A stretch of 64,000 nt of DNA from JBFWNG01 sp050251195 (GTDB lineage Bacteria; Bdellovibrionota_B; Oligoflexia; Oligoflexales; Oligoflexaceae), in assembly GCA_050251195.1 (NCBI GenBank), contig JBFWNG010000012.1:62001-126000 (forward strand). The letters run 5' to 3'. Shown here piece by piece: positions 1 through 8,163 of the stretch (the stretch's first letter is position 1; the number at the start of each line of letters is the position of its first letter). Both the position numbers and the translations under genes were made by a program. The notes beneath the pieces were generated by a model. That model made no database searches and was not told the origin of the DNA. It saw only the letters and a program-made list of their open reading frames with translations.

Positions 1-1359
1 TGTGTTTTCGATTTGTGGTCACATGAACTGACTCCTTTTCATAGCCTTGCCTTCAGCTTCTGCAACTTGCTTAGCGCCACGATCTCAGCATTCGGCCTGC
101 GAAAACTAGCACTCATCGGCAACAAACATTTGGAAGCACGATTTCCATTCGTTGCGTTCTTTGTCTCTTGCATAATCTTGGGGCCGTCGATTGGGGCCGT
201 TTTTGCGTCAGCGTCGATTGCTGGTATCCAGAATTTCAGTCACTTTCTATTTCATTGGCAGATTTGGTCAGTGGCCGATGCAATGGGAAATCTGGCGATC
301 GTACCCATTGTCTTAATGTATGGAGATCAATTCGGCGGTCGGATGACAAAAGCGGCGTTTCCGTCACGCAGTATTTGGGAATGGGTAGGAACATTGGCGG
401 CGGTTGGAGCTTGTGCTTGGTTCATCTTTTCAAATAGCGCGGCGGACCGGTCCCTTTTTGAATATCCTTATCTTCTCTTCCCACTTATGGGCTGGGTTTC
501 TTTGCGCCTGGGAATGAAAGGATCAGCCATCGCCTTGGCGATTGTCATGCAAGTGGGAGTCTGGGCGTCTGTTCGCCTTCTTGCGACGATATTTCGTTTT
601 CACGAGAACGAATCAACGGGTCTCCTCGCTCTGCAACTCTACCTCATCTCTTTGTACTTCATGTCCTTCTTATTAGCCTCATTATACGAGCAACGCTTTC
701 TCGACGCGTACAACCTCAAACGACTTTCGAACAAGTTGACATCGGCTCTGGAAGAGGAGCGAAAACGCATCGCGTACGACCTTCACGATAATATTGGACA
801 GCTCCTGGCCGCTCTTAAAATGAGCGTGGGCGCCATAGGTCATATAGAGCATAAGGAGCAACGGCTGGAGCTTGGGAAGGTTGCGGCTCAAGTTCTCGAC
901 CAGGCTTTCGAAAGTTTGCGTGCGACGTCGAAAGATTTACGTCCAACCATTATAGACGACATCGGATTGAAGTCTGCTTTTTTGGTTCTAGCCGAAGACG
1001 TGCAAAAGGCATCGGGTATTGAAGTTCGCCTTAACCTCGGTTCTGATATTCCGGTGGGCGGAAAGGCAGCGGTGGACATATACCGAATTACGCAGGAAGC
1101 CCTTTGTAACGCAATTAAGCATTCAGGAACTGAAGCAATCGACATTTCCTTGGATAACACCAACAAGAAACGGGATTTCGTCCTTACAATCAAAGATTAC
1201 GGTCAAGGCATGTCGAATAACCGTATAGGAGGCGAGGGTCTCGGCCTTATCACAATGCGAGAACGAGCTTCGCGTAACGGCGGTGTTTTGACAATCGGTT
1301 CGAACGCGGCGCGGGGGACGACCGTACAGGTTCGTTTTCCTGAAGCAAGTCTATCATGA
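1..1359 (+). CDS. MASE1-type sensor histidine kinase, 5' end outside the window
   Basis: Membrane sensor kinase of the NarX/DegS (HPK7) group. The frame is open from base 1, so the start lies upstream; a TTG at 13 is the first start-like codon inside. Roughly the first 220 residues are hydrophobic helices like a MASE1 sensor. The dimerisation/phosphoacceptor box RIAYDLHDNIGQLLAAL has its His codon at 784-786. The ATPase part has an N-box (RITQEALCNAIKHSG) and G-boxes (DYGQGM; GEGLGLITMRERA). Kinases of this kind normally pair with a NarL-type response regulator. An ATG overlaps the stop (1356) but closes after eight codons, and no regulator follows. Confidence 0.9.
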   Translation, partial: CVFDLWSHELTPFHSLAFSFCNLLSATISAFGLRKLALIGNKHLEARFPFVAFFVSCIILGPSIGAVFASASIAGIQNFSHFLFHWQIWSVADAMGNLAIVPIVLMYGDQFGGRMTKAAFPSRSIWEWVGTLAAVGACAWFIFSNSAADRSLFEYPYLLFPLMGWVSLRLGMKGSAIALAIVMQVGVWASVRLLATIFRFHENESTGLLALQLYLISLYFMSFLLASLYEQRFLDAYNLKRLSNKLTSALEEERKRIAYDLHDNIGQLLAALKMSVGAIGHIEHKEQRLELGKVAAQVLDQAFESLRATSKDLRPTIIDDIGLKSAFLVLAEDVQKASGIEVRLNLGSDIPVGGKAAVDIYRITQEALCNAIKHSGTEAIDISLDNTNKKRDFVLTIKDYGQGMSNNRIGGEGLGLITMRERASRNGGVLTIGSNAARGTTVQVRFPEASLS

Positions 1360-1446
1360 TAGAAAACTCCCTAAAGTTGTGATAAAGAATATTTCGGAGG
1401 TTCAGCCGTTGCGATGCCCTAAATGACGTCCTCAAAGGAAACATGA

Positions 1447-1956
1447 ATGAAACAAAAACGAATCTTAAACCTACTATCCATTTTTTGCCTTGCGGTCCCG
1501 ATGGGTGTTGCTTACGCGGAATCACCTGGCACCTTGGCAAAAATAACGCTCTCGCCAGTTGGCTCCTTTGACGTGAAGTCACCTACTATTGTGGGAAAGT
1601 TGGTAAGAAAAGGTTCGGTTTTTTCCGCCAGCGAGCTCAAAGTTCCCGTTGAGAGTCTCAAGACAGGTATTTCCCTCAGGGACACGCATCTCAAGGAAAA
1701 GCTCAACGAAAAGAAGCATCCCTTTATCATCGCTAATAACGTGGCAGCGACTAGTGACAAGGGGAAAGCGAGCATTATGATCGCCGGTGTCACTAAAGAA
1801 ATTGAATTTAAGATAAAGGACCTAGGCAGTAACCTTGCCCAAGCAACGTTTACTCTTGTTTTGCCTGAATTCAAACTCTCTGGAATCAGTTATAAAGGCG
1901 TTGGTGTTGAAGACGAAACCGAAGTTACGGCAGTTATTCCTTATGAAGGTCAATAG
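1447..1956 (+). CDS. YceI-family periplasmic protein
   Basis: 169 residues with a Sec signal peptide (KRILNLLSIFCLAVPMGVAYA) and then a YceI-like beta-barrel domain. Typical family features are GSFDVKSPTIVGK near the start, the block VPVESLKTGISLRDTHLKEK followed by LNEKKHPFI, and a late LSGISYKGVGV stretch. YceI proteins bind isoprenoid or other long lipids in the periplasm; the ligand here is unknown. The stop overlaps the start of the next gene, a haem lipoprotein, so the two are probably translated together. YceI next to cytochromes suggests a link to quinone or respiratory chemistry, which is inference. The length is a little under the usual ~190 residues. Confidence 0.85.
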   Translation: MKQKRILNLLSIFCLAVPMGVAYAESPGTLAKITLSPVGSFDVKSPTIVGKLVRKGSVFSASELKVPVESLKTGISLRDTHLKEKLNEKKHPFIIANNVAATSDKGKASIMIAGVTKEIEFKIKDLGSNLAQATFTLVLPEFKLSGISYKGVGVEDETEVTAVIPYEGQ

Positions 1957-2335
1957 ACAACTTATTCTTGGCATGAGCGCGATCGCGGCGACCTTGGTAT
2001 TTTCCTGTGGCCAAGATTACAATTCTAATTCAGGAGATGAGCGCCTTCGAAGATCGACAACAACGCAGCAATCGGAATGCGACACACCCGCCAAAGAACG
2101 ACTATGTGCTGCAAACAAGATCATTGCCAACAGATGTTTGAGCTGCCACGAATGGCCTTATGATACGGACGCCGAGTGGACTGGTTCGGGTTTGATCAAG
2201 GCTGGAAATAAGGCCGGCTCAAAAATCATCAGTCGGCTGAAAAATGCGGGCGGAGATATGCCTGCTGACGGAACAAAGCTTTCAGATAGCGAATATAAAG
2301 CTATGGTAGAATGGGTGGAGCAAATAGAACAATGA
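1943..2335 (+). CDS. Small c-type cytochrome lipoprotein
   Basis: 130 residues from an ATG at 1943, inside the last codons of the YceI gene. I chose this start because it gives a clean lipoprotein signal (LGMSAIAATLVFSCGQ). One haem-binding CxxCH site is present (NRCLSCHEW), followed by a region ending in MPADGTKLSDSEYKAMVEWV, like the C-terminal helix of class I cytochromes that supplies the distal Met (MPADG). Likely role: a membrane-anchored one-electron carrier in the periplasm. Its stop overlaps the next start (ATGA, 2332), so it is the middle gene of a three-gene operon. The electron partner cannot be told from sequence. Confidence 0.8.
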   Translation: MKVNRQLILGMSAIAATLVFSCGQDYNSNSGDERLRRSTTTQQSECDTPAKERLCAANKIIANRCLSCHEWPYDTDAEWTGSGLIKAGNKAGSKIISRLKNAGGDMPADGTKLSDSEYKAMVEWVEQIEQ

Positions 2336-3486
2336 CGATTCGATTTTTGGTAATAGCCATTGCTATCCTATGTTCGAAAATTTCTTATAGTTATCCAAAC
2401 TACATTAGCTACGGATATCAATCCTGCCTAACTTGTCATTACAACCCATATGGCAACGGTCCCTTGACTGATTACGGCCGTGCGCTGTCCGCAACGGAGA
2501 TATCAGATCGACTGTTCACGCCCCCGGAAGTTAGCGAGGACGAAATAGCGGAAAAATCGTCCTTTTTGGGCCGAGAGCCTGTCGTGGAGTGGCTTCGGCC
2601 TTCTCTAAGTTATCGCAGTCTTTTGCTAAGTAAGAACTTTGGTGACGATGACCAAAAGGAAGAATTCATCCTGATGGACGTGAGTGCAGCCTTGGTCGCC
2701 AAGTTTTTACAAAATGACAAACTGATTCTTGTCGGACAGATCGGCTACGCTCCGGTGCCAAGGGCTGTGAAAGGCTCGGACGATATGAAAACTTATCGGT
2801 CACGCGAGCATTATTTCGGCTATCGGATAACCAAAGAAATCGGGGTTTACGCCGGATTGATGGATAAGGTATTTGGTATCCGCGTTCCAGATCATATCGC
2901 CTTTAGCAGAACAATGACGGGCTTGACGCAAAACGATCAGGCGCATGGAGTATTATTCCATTATTTCAATAAGTACTTTGAAACTGGGCTTCAACCTTTT
3001 GTGGGTAATCTCGTTCAGGACGAGTCATTGCGGCAAAAAGGCGTAACGGGGCAATTTGAAGTGACGCTCTCGGAACGAGCTAGAGTCGGAATGTCAGGGC
3101 TTAGCTCCAAGTCAGAGTTTCTCGAAATGCTCATGTATTCCTATCACGCTCGTTTAGGTCTCGGTCAGGGTAACAGTTTGCTGGCGGAGATGGGAGAGGT
3201 CGGACGTACTAATGTAGAATCAGAGGAACGCAAAGTGAGTCAGTATGTTTTCACGCAGACTCATTACCATCTTAAGCGCGGTCTTTGGTCCCTTCTGACC
3301 ACGGAAGTACTTAGGGCTGATAAGACCATCAAAGCTTACACGTATCGCTTGGGACCTGGCGTTCAGTGGTTCCCTTTGAGGGGAATCGAGCTACGCGCGG
3401 ACGCTTATAACTCGCACCAGATCTCTGAAGACAAGAAAGACACCAAGTCATGGGATCTGACGACTCAGCTGCATCTCTATTTATGA
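2332..3486 (+). CDS. Outer-membrane barrel-like protein with N-terminal haem site
   Basis: 384 residues, starting at the ATG that overlaps the previous stop. The signal peptide (IRFLVIAIAILCSKISYS) is followed at once by SYGYQSCLTCHYNPYGNG, a single CxxCH haem site. The rest shows alternating strands with many Tyr/Phe/Gly (FGYRITKEIGVYAGLMDKVFG; YHARLGLGQGNSLLAEMGE), as in an outer-membrane barrel, and ends in an aromatic-rich strand, LTTQLHLYL. A haem at the mouth of a barrel would fit electron transfer across the outer membrane, fed by the upstream lipoprotein; this is inference. A short, unrelated PEBP gene follows after 46 bases. Confidence 0.7.
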   Translation: MTIRFLVIAIAILCSKISYSYPNYISYGYQSCLTCHYNPYGNGPLTDYGRALSATEISDRLFTPPEVSEDEIAEKSSFLGREPVVEWLRPSLSYRSLLLSKNFGDDDQKEEFILMDVSAALVAKFLQNDKLILVGQIGYAPVPRAVKGSDDMKTYRSREHYFGYRITKEIGVYAGLMDKVFGIRVPDHIAFSRTMTGLTQNDQAHGVLFHYFNKYFETGLQPFVGNLVQDESLRQKGVTGQFEVTLSERARVGMSGLSSKSEFLEMLMYSYHARLGLGQGNSLLAEMGEVGRTNVESEERKVSQYVFTQTHYHLKRGLWSLLTTEVLRADKTIKAYTYRLGPGVQWFPLRGIELRADAYNSHQISEDKKDTKSWDLTTQLHLYL

Positions 3487-3532
3487 AATAGCTGGCATCG
3501 AACCTGCATGCGCCTTTCCGGAGGTGATGCCT

Positions 3533-3997
3533 ATGACACTAAATTTGGAAAGCCCTTCATTCCGCCATGAAAATCCCATACCAGAGCAATTTTCTGGCGA
3601 AGGAGAAGATCGATCGCCGTTCTTGAAATGGAATAACGCGCCGGAGGGGACGGCCGAGTTTGCGCTCATTTGTGAAGACCCTGACGCCCCAGTCCCAGAA
3701 CCTTGGGTTCATTGGTTGGTTTATAATATTCCTTCTTCGTATGGAAGCTTATCGGAAGATTTTCCGAGAAAGAAAGAAGTCGAAACAGTTCACCAGGGGC
3801 TAAACTCCTGGTCCAAGGTTGGCTATAATGGTCCGCTGCCACCGCGTGGGCACGGGCGACATCATTACCATTTCAAACTCTACGCGCTCGATAACCCCAT
3901 TGCGATTAGGCAGGGGGCGACAAAAAGTGAACTCTTGTCCGCGATATCCGGTCATGTTTTGGAAGAAGCGGACTTGGTAGGAACTTACCAGAGGTAG
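3533..3997 (+). CDS. YbhB/YbcL (Raf kinase inhibitor-like, PEBP) protein
   Basis: 154 residues. GGAGG at 3520-3524 sits eight bases before the ATG at 3533, which decides this start over nearby GTG/ATG codons. Family motifs are clear: the ligand-site DPDAPVPEPWVHWLVYNIP, and GPLPPRGHGRHHYHFKLYAL near the C-terminus. Bacterial PEBP-like proteins bind small anionic ligands; their cellular role is mostly unknown. There is no signal peptide, so it is cytoplasmic. It lies just after the haem-barrel gene but needs no functional tie to it, and converges on a minus-strand gene 9 bases away. Confidence 0.88.
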   Translation: MTLNLESPSFRHENPIPEQFSGEGEDRSPFLKWNNAPEGTAEFALICEDPDAPVPEPWVHWLVYNIPSSYGSLSEDFPRKKEVETVHQGLNSWSKVGYNGPLPPRGHGRHHYHFKLYALDNPIAIRQGATKSELLSAISGHVLEEADLVGTYQR

Positions 3998-4005
3998 CTT
4001 TCAGC

Positions 4006-4479
4006 TTAGCCGCAACTACCCCTGAGTTTGTATGACACAGTGCCGATGGGTTCGCCGTCGAAGTGGCGCGCAACGGACGCCATGCCTGTTTTGTCCGCAG
4101 TCGTGAGTTCGGGACGAGCGTCAAGGTGAGCGTGGACGCCTTCTAAATCAACCCTAATGTCCGAGAACACAAAACTACATCCAAAGAAACGCCCGGTCTG
4201 TTTGCATCGCACCTCATCTGCCATGTCGCTTGACCAACCGGCCTCCGTTCGCACAACTTTTATTTGCTGGTTCGTTCTACCAACCAGGGCTTCCGGCAAA
4301 GTAAATGTAAAGTGCGTCGGCTGACAACGGCCTTCGTAGTCGTCAACGCGTACTTTAAAAGAGGCATATTTTTTCAATGTCTGGTCTCTGACGGGTACCT
4401 CATAAATTCCTTCCAAGCTCCTTGCGAAGGCTTGAGAACAAAACAATAGGCAGACGATCATTGCCCCAATATTTCGCAT
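4006..4479 (-). CDS. Small secreted protein, unknown function
   Basis: 157 residues after choosing the Met that begins a good signal peptide (NIGAMIVCLLFCSQAFA) and follows an AAAGGGG ribosome site. A longer reading upstream has no ribosome site. The mature part has four Cys (RCQPTHF, RCKQTGRFFGCSF, RGSCG), which could make two disulphides. I recognise no family. It begins with SLEGIYEVPVRD, which resembles the opening strand of lipocalin-like proteins. The neighbours are a PEBP gene (convergent) and a regulator upstream on the same strand, about 85 bases away. Confidence 0.7.
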   Translation of the reverse strand: MRNIGAMIVCLLFCSQAFARSLEGIYEVPVRDQTLKKYASFKVRVDDYEGRCQPTHFTFTLPEALVGRTNQQIKVVRTEAGWSSDMADEVRCKQTGRFFGCSFVFSDIRVDLEGVHAHLDARPELTTADKTGMASVARHFDGEPIGTVSYKLRGSCG

Positions 4480-4563
4480 TGCATCCCCTTTCTCGTTTTG
4501 ATCAGTGCGCGAGCGCATTCTAAACAATGAACAAGTAGACTGCAAGCTCGACAGGGTATTGCT

Positions 4564-6360
4564 TCAGCGGAGAAGGTTCGAAGCCAAGTAATACCTACGG
4601 CTTCTGCCGCGGCCATTATGCTTGAGAATTCCTCGATCCACCAATCCCGTCAAGTCTCTGAAGGCAGTCATAATGCTGATGTCGCAGGATTTTGCAAATT
4701 CGGAAACGCTCAACGCTTGGTTCTCTCTTAGCTCGTTGATCAGGCGAAATTGTCGGTAATTGAGATTGTCTCGAAGACTCAGCTTTTGTGAGGAGTTTTC
4801 TCCTTGGGTTTTTACCTCGACATTCGGTAATGACACCAGCTGCTCAAAATGAACCTGAATATTTTCCCCTAACTTGTATCCTGACTCGGAAGCGATCAGC
4901 CAGTTTTCGTTAGGCGCAAAAAGAGCTCGGAGGCGCGCAATGGCTGTATAGATAAGCGAGTCATGCCTTAAAGGGTGATATTGGTACCCCCATACCTTAC
5001 GAACCAGGGTCGCTTTGTCCACCGTGCTCGAGTTCGATAAAGCGGAACAAATTCTTTTTCCAACTGTTTGATTGCCGATATGCTTAATGGATATGGATTT
5101 CCTTCCCGCCAGAAGAACAACGCCGGGTTCGAAATCGAAGACAATGCCTTCATTTTTTGGGAAAAAAGGTATTCTGTCTGCCAGCAAAGAAAAATATCCG
5201 GATTCTATTATTTTTGAGACGGCACGTGGGAGGTCCGAATACTTGAGATCTATTAAGTCGCCTATGCGATCATTGCCAACAGGAGGAGACCCTTCAGAAA
5301 GAAGGCCCTGACGCGATAATACCCGCCTGTTTATATCCTGTTGATTATTGCTACTAAGGACAACGAGTTCATCTTGCAAGCGGGCCGTTGTTTCGGAAGA
5401 AATCTTCCCGTCGGCTCTTAGTATCTGCAACTCCAAGCCAATGATTTGACATTTGAGCGGTATATCCGCCGTGGAATCTAATTGCATTCTCGATGTCTTA
5501 AGTAGGCTTAGAGCCTGAACATACTCGCCTCGCAAATATAACAGGTAGGCTATATGAAAATTCAATTTTGATACCTGGCGAAGGTTGCCGTGACGATAGA
5601 CGATATCAAAACCCTGACCAATGACCCTGTCGGCGTCCTCGAAGCGCCCCCGCAGGGTGTATTGCCTTGCCAACTCGAGGAGCAACTCGGACCGCGTGTA
5701 TGTGTCTTTATCCGATATCGTTTCTTCAAGCTCCGTTAAGACCCGTAGTGCATTATCGCCGTCTATGCCCATTTGGCATTTGTATTTTTGAATCGAAACA
5801 CGAACTGCCTCCGCGTTTGCTTGATGTCCGATGGCAATGGATATCGACAAAGCTTCTTCCAGAAATTTTAGACCCTGCACCACCATGCCGGAGTTGACAT
5901 ATGAATGACCCAAGAGGTCGAGCGAAAGGATTTTGCCGTATTGAAAATTTCCTTTTATTGCTGCGTCGTACGCGATTTCAGCAAAGCTTTGACAGCGCGC
6001 TAGTTTTCCATAAAAAAACTTTAGAAACGCAATCCCTTGATAAGCGAAGAACTGGACCTGGGGTAGTTTGGGATTCTTTCTAGCCAAAATTAGAGCACGC
6101 GCCAGCATTTGGCGAGCCTTCGAATATTGCGAGGATCTCACGAAATGGAGCGCTAGAAAGAACAAGTTTGCGCATTTAGCTTCAGGGTTTGGCCCATCTT
6201 CTTCGTACAAAGCTTGAGCTTCATGGATGCGTCCTAAAAATACATTGGCCGCTATGACAAAGATGAGTTCCGAGGGAGTTATTCTTGTCGTTTTTTCGAC
6301 AGTTTCGACTAAGGTCTTATAATCACCCTTGTAAAATAGGGCCTCTAGCTGATTTCTCAT
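4564..6360 (-). CDS. TPR regulator with OmpR-like and second winged-helix domains
   Basis: 598 residues. GAGGA lies seven bases before the ATG at 6360, which I preferred to a TTG 39 bases upstream. Residues ~1-330 are helical repeats of TPR type (for example YGKILSLDLLGHSYVNSGMV, RSELLLELARQYTLRGRFED). A middle region (VDKATLVRKVWGYQYHPLRH ... DSLIYTAIARLRALF ... ESGYKLG) matches an OmpR/SARP-type winged helix. The last ~75 residues form another winged helix (FRLINELRENQALSVSEFAK ... MTAFRDLTGLVDRGILK ... RSRRYY). No phosphoacceptor domain is present. Likely a cytoplasmic transcription regulator; the trigger and targets are unknown. Confidence 0.75.
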   Translation of the reverse strand: MRNQLEALFYKGDYKTLVETVEKTTRITPSELIFVIAANVFLGRIHEAQALYEEDGPNPEAKCANLFFLALHFVRSSQYSKARQMLARALILARKNPKLPQVQFFAYQGIAFLKFFYGKLARCQSFAEIAYDAAIKGNFQYGKILSLDLLGHSYVNSGMVVQGLKFLEEALSISIAIGHQANAEAVRVSIQKYKCQMGIDGDNALRVLTELEETISDKDTYTRSELLLELARQYTLRGRFEDADRVIGQGFDIVYRHGNLRQVSKLNFHIAYLLYLRGEYVQALSLLKTSRMQLDSTADIPLKCQIIGLELQILRADGKISSETTARLQDELVVLSSNNQQDINRRVLSRQGLLSEGSPPVGNDRIGDLIDLKYSDLPRAVSKIIESGYFSLLADRIPFFPKNEGIVFDFEPGVVLLAGRKSISIKHIGNQTVGKRICSALSNSSTVDKATLVRKVWGYQYHPLRHDSLIYTAIARLRALFAPNENWLIASESGYKLGENIQVHFEQLVSLPNVEVKTQGENSSQKLSLRDNLNYRQFRLINELRENQALSVSEFAKSCDISIMTAFRDLTGLVDRGILKHNGRGRSRRYYLASNLLR

Positions 6361-6485
6361 GTACAGGTCCTCAAACCTTTTCGTAACAATACATAACAAA
6401 AAAATATAGTCAGTGAAACTAACTGTGAGCTTTCGAACCGCATATAACCCTTTTGTGAGGAACTTAAACCAAAAGGAGAAAATAT

Positions 6486-6812
6486 ATGAAGAACATTCTT
6501 ATAGGTATCTCAGCAATGGCGGTCATAGCGTCTCAAGGGTTTGCAAACGATCGCGATCTCGCCTTCAAGGCAACCAAAGCTGGTTTTGTGGCCGAGTCGG
6601 CGGAGCATTCGTTACGTCTTCTCTATTTCACAAGTCCTTCGCTTAAGGACGCGGTTTTAGGGGCAACCGTTGAAATTACAGATCAAGACAGAAGCAGAGT
6701 GATGGTCTCCCTGGACGGAGCCGACTCGCTTGAATTTGATTGCATCCAATTCGACGACACCTCGCATAGCGGAACGGTGATAAAGATGGAGGTTCGATGC
6801 ACGGCAAACTGA
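6486..6812 (+). CDS. Small secreted protein
   Basis: 108 residues with a ribosome site (AAAAGGAG) eight bases before the ATG and a typical signal peptide (KNILIGISAMAVIASQGFA). The mature protein is acidic with two Cys near the end (EFDCIQF; MEVRCTAN), probably one disulphide. No family recognised. It is followed after 33 bases by a haem lipoprotein on the same strand, so the two may be co-transcribed. Confidence 0.75.
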   Translation: MKNILIGISAMAVIASQGFANDRDLAFKATKAGFVAESAEHSLRLLYFTSPSLKDAVLGATVEITDQDRSRVMVSLDGADSLEFDCIQFDDTSHSGTVIKMEVRCTAN

Positions 6813-6845
6813 TCTTGATTTTTCTTATTGGAAAGGAGTAGGAAT

Positions 6846-7196
6846 ATGCGGTTTGGTCCATTGTTGCCAGTACTATTCTGTGTGGGAATGATTGCTTGCG
6901 GAAAGGATACGGAAGACAAGAAGCCCAAGAAAAGAACTGAGGAGCTACGCCCGGAGTCCGCGCCCACGGGCAAAGTAACGTACGATTCGAGCATCAAACA
7001 TTTAATCGCCGAGAACTGTCTAAGGTGTCACGGTTCCTCGGTGAAACCGTCATTGGCGACTTGGGACTCTGTTGAGGCTGTGAAAGAGAAAGTGGTGATT
7101 ATGGTGGAGTCGGGGAGTATGCCTCCGAGAGATCCTTTGGAGCAAAACGCGGTATCCGAATTCGTTGGGTGGCGAGAGGGCGGGTTCGAAAAATAA
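6846..7196 (+). CDS. Small c-type cytochrome lipoprotein
   Basis: 116 residues. The strong ribosome site GGAAAGGAG decides the ATG at 6846. The lipobox (LFCVGMIACGKD) is followed by a Lys/Glu-rich linker and one haem site (ENCLRCHGSS) in a planctomycete-cytochrome-like context (IKHLIAENCLRCH ... PSLATWDSVEAVKEKVV ... GSMPP ... EFVGWREGG). SMPP would supply the distal Met. It parallels the cytochrome lipoprotein at 1943-2335 in size and layout but is not a close copy. Likely a periplasmic electron carrier on the membrane. An 8-bp inverted repeat (7179-7186 / 7197-7204) brackets its stop. Confidence 0.8.
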   Translation: MRFGPLLPVLFCVGMIACGKDTEDKKPKKRTEELRPESAPTGKVTYDSSIKHLIAENCLRCHGSSVKPSLATWDSVEAVKEKVVIMVESGSMPPRDPLEQNAVSEFVGWREGGFEK

Positions 7197-7223
7197 AACC
7201 CGCCTTCGGTACCTGGAGGCAGT

Positions 7224-8084
7224 TTACAGCCTGCTGTGGGGTTTAAACCAGCATCGCGATCTAGCGCCTGGAATACCTTCGTCATGTGTGCATGATGTCT
7301 GTCCCATTTCGTCTTCGCTCTTTGGAATGATATTGGAATTGAATTCCTTCACACAAAGCGCACCCGCCACGTATGTATCGAGTCGACACTGGGCTTGGGG
7401 GTGCGCATCCTTTGTCCAAAGAACTCTTATCACATTGGGGGTGTCGAACTTGACCGGAACGTGCTGACCTGGAATCGCAGAATTCACAAGCGTTGCCAGC
7501 CCAAATCCTGCCGTCAACTTGCGGTAGCAGAGGTTTTGATCGTCTGTGCCTTGATGAACGCTGTCACATATTTTTTTGGCTTCAGGAGCTACAGTTTGGC
7601 GTGAAGCGGCGTTCTTCTCGAGTTCGTTTCGCCACATCAAATCAGAACATGCCTGAGTTGAAAAGTAGTCAGATCCGCCCTCGTTGGTAAAACTGGTGTA
7701 TTGCCGCCGATAGAAAGGAAATCCACCAAGGTGATGACCTACTTCGTGACAAGCTACAAGAGCAAATCCGTCTGCTGTTACTTCGGGACGTCTTGCAAGG
7801 CCGCCGTACATTGAGACTATCCATGTGTTGCCTTCTTTGTTTGCGGAAGCGTTGACGAACGGGTCGTCCCATTTACGCTCGAGGCGCAGAGTGGCGCCGT
7901 GGGAGGTAAAAATAGGAGCATAAAGTGCCTCGATTTGATCGAGAACAGTATTAAACTCCTGTTCTGAAATTCCTCCGTCTGCAAACAAACTATCTTGGAG
8001 ATGTAGATCGTTCGGCGGCAAGAAATCCGCCTTAGCGTTTAGTGCAAATGCAAATACGAAAAAACTAACTGCGAAATTTTTCAC
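7224..8084 (-). CDS. Secreted protein with HEXXH zinc-protease motif
   Basis: 286 residues, GTG start preceded by GGGGGC. Signal peptide KNFAVSFFVFAFALNAKA, mature protein from DFLPP. A metalloprotease-like motif HEVGHHLGG (about residues 113-121) sits in a helix after FALVAC; nearby YTSFTNEGGSDYFSTQACS resembles the region after the zinc helix in some secreted peptidases. The third zinc ligand is not obvious. Eight Cys in the mature part suggest disulphides. Probably a periplasmic or exported peptidase; substrate unknown. The nearest gene upstream on this strand ends elsewhere (8164), so it is likely a separate unit. Confidence 0.7.
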   Translation of the reverse strand: MKNFAVSFFVFAFALNAKADFLPPNDLHLQDSLFADGGISEQEFNTVLDQIEALYAPIFTSHGATLRLERKWDDPFVNASANKEGNTWIVSMYGGLARRPEVTADGFALVACHEVGHHLGGFPFYRRQYTSFTNEGGSDYFSTQACSDLMWRNELEKNAASRQTVAPEAKKICDSVHQGTDDQNLCYRKLTAGFGLATLVNSAIPGQHVPVKFDTPNVIRVLWTKDAHPQAQCRLDTYVAGALCVKEFNSNIIPKSEDEMGQTSCTHDEGIPGARSRCWFKPHSRL

Positions 8085-8163
8085 ATGCGCCCCCGTTCGT
8101 AGAAATGACGTTTGTAAATATCATAAGCAGCTACGGGTTATTTCGCAATTTATTTCAGCTAAA

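Noticed and set aside
7179..7204. 8-bp inverted repeat around the stop of the cytochrome lipoprotein at 6,846
   Set aside because: Stem GGCGGGTT / AACCCGCC with a ten-base loop, but no T-run follows on either strand; a terminator is not certain enough to list separately.
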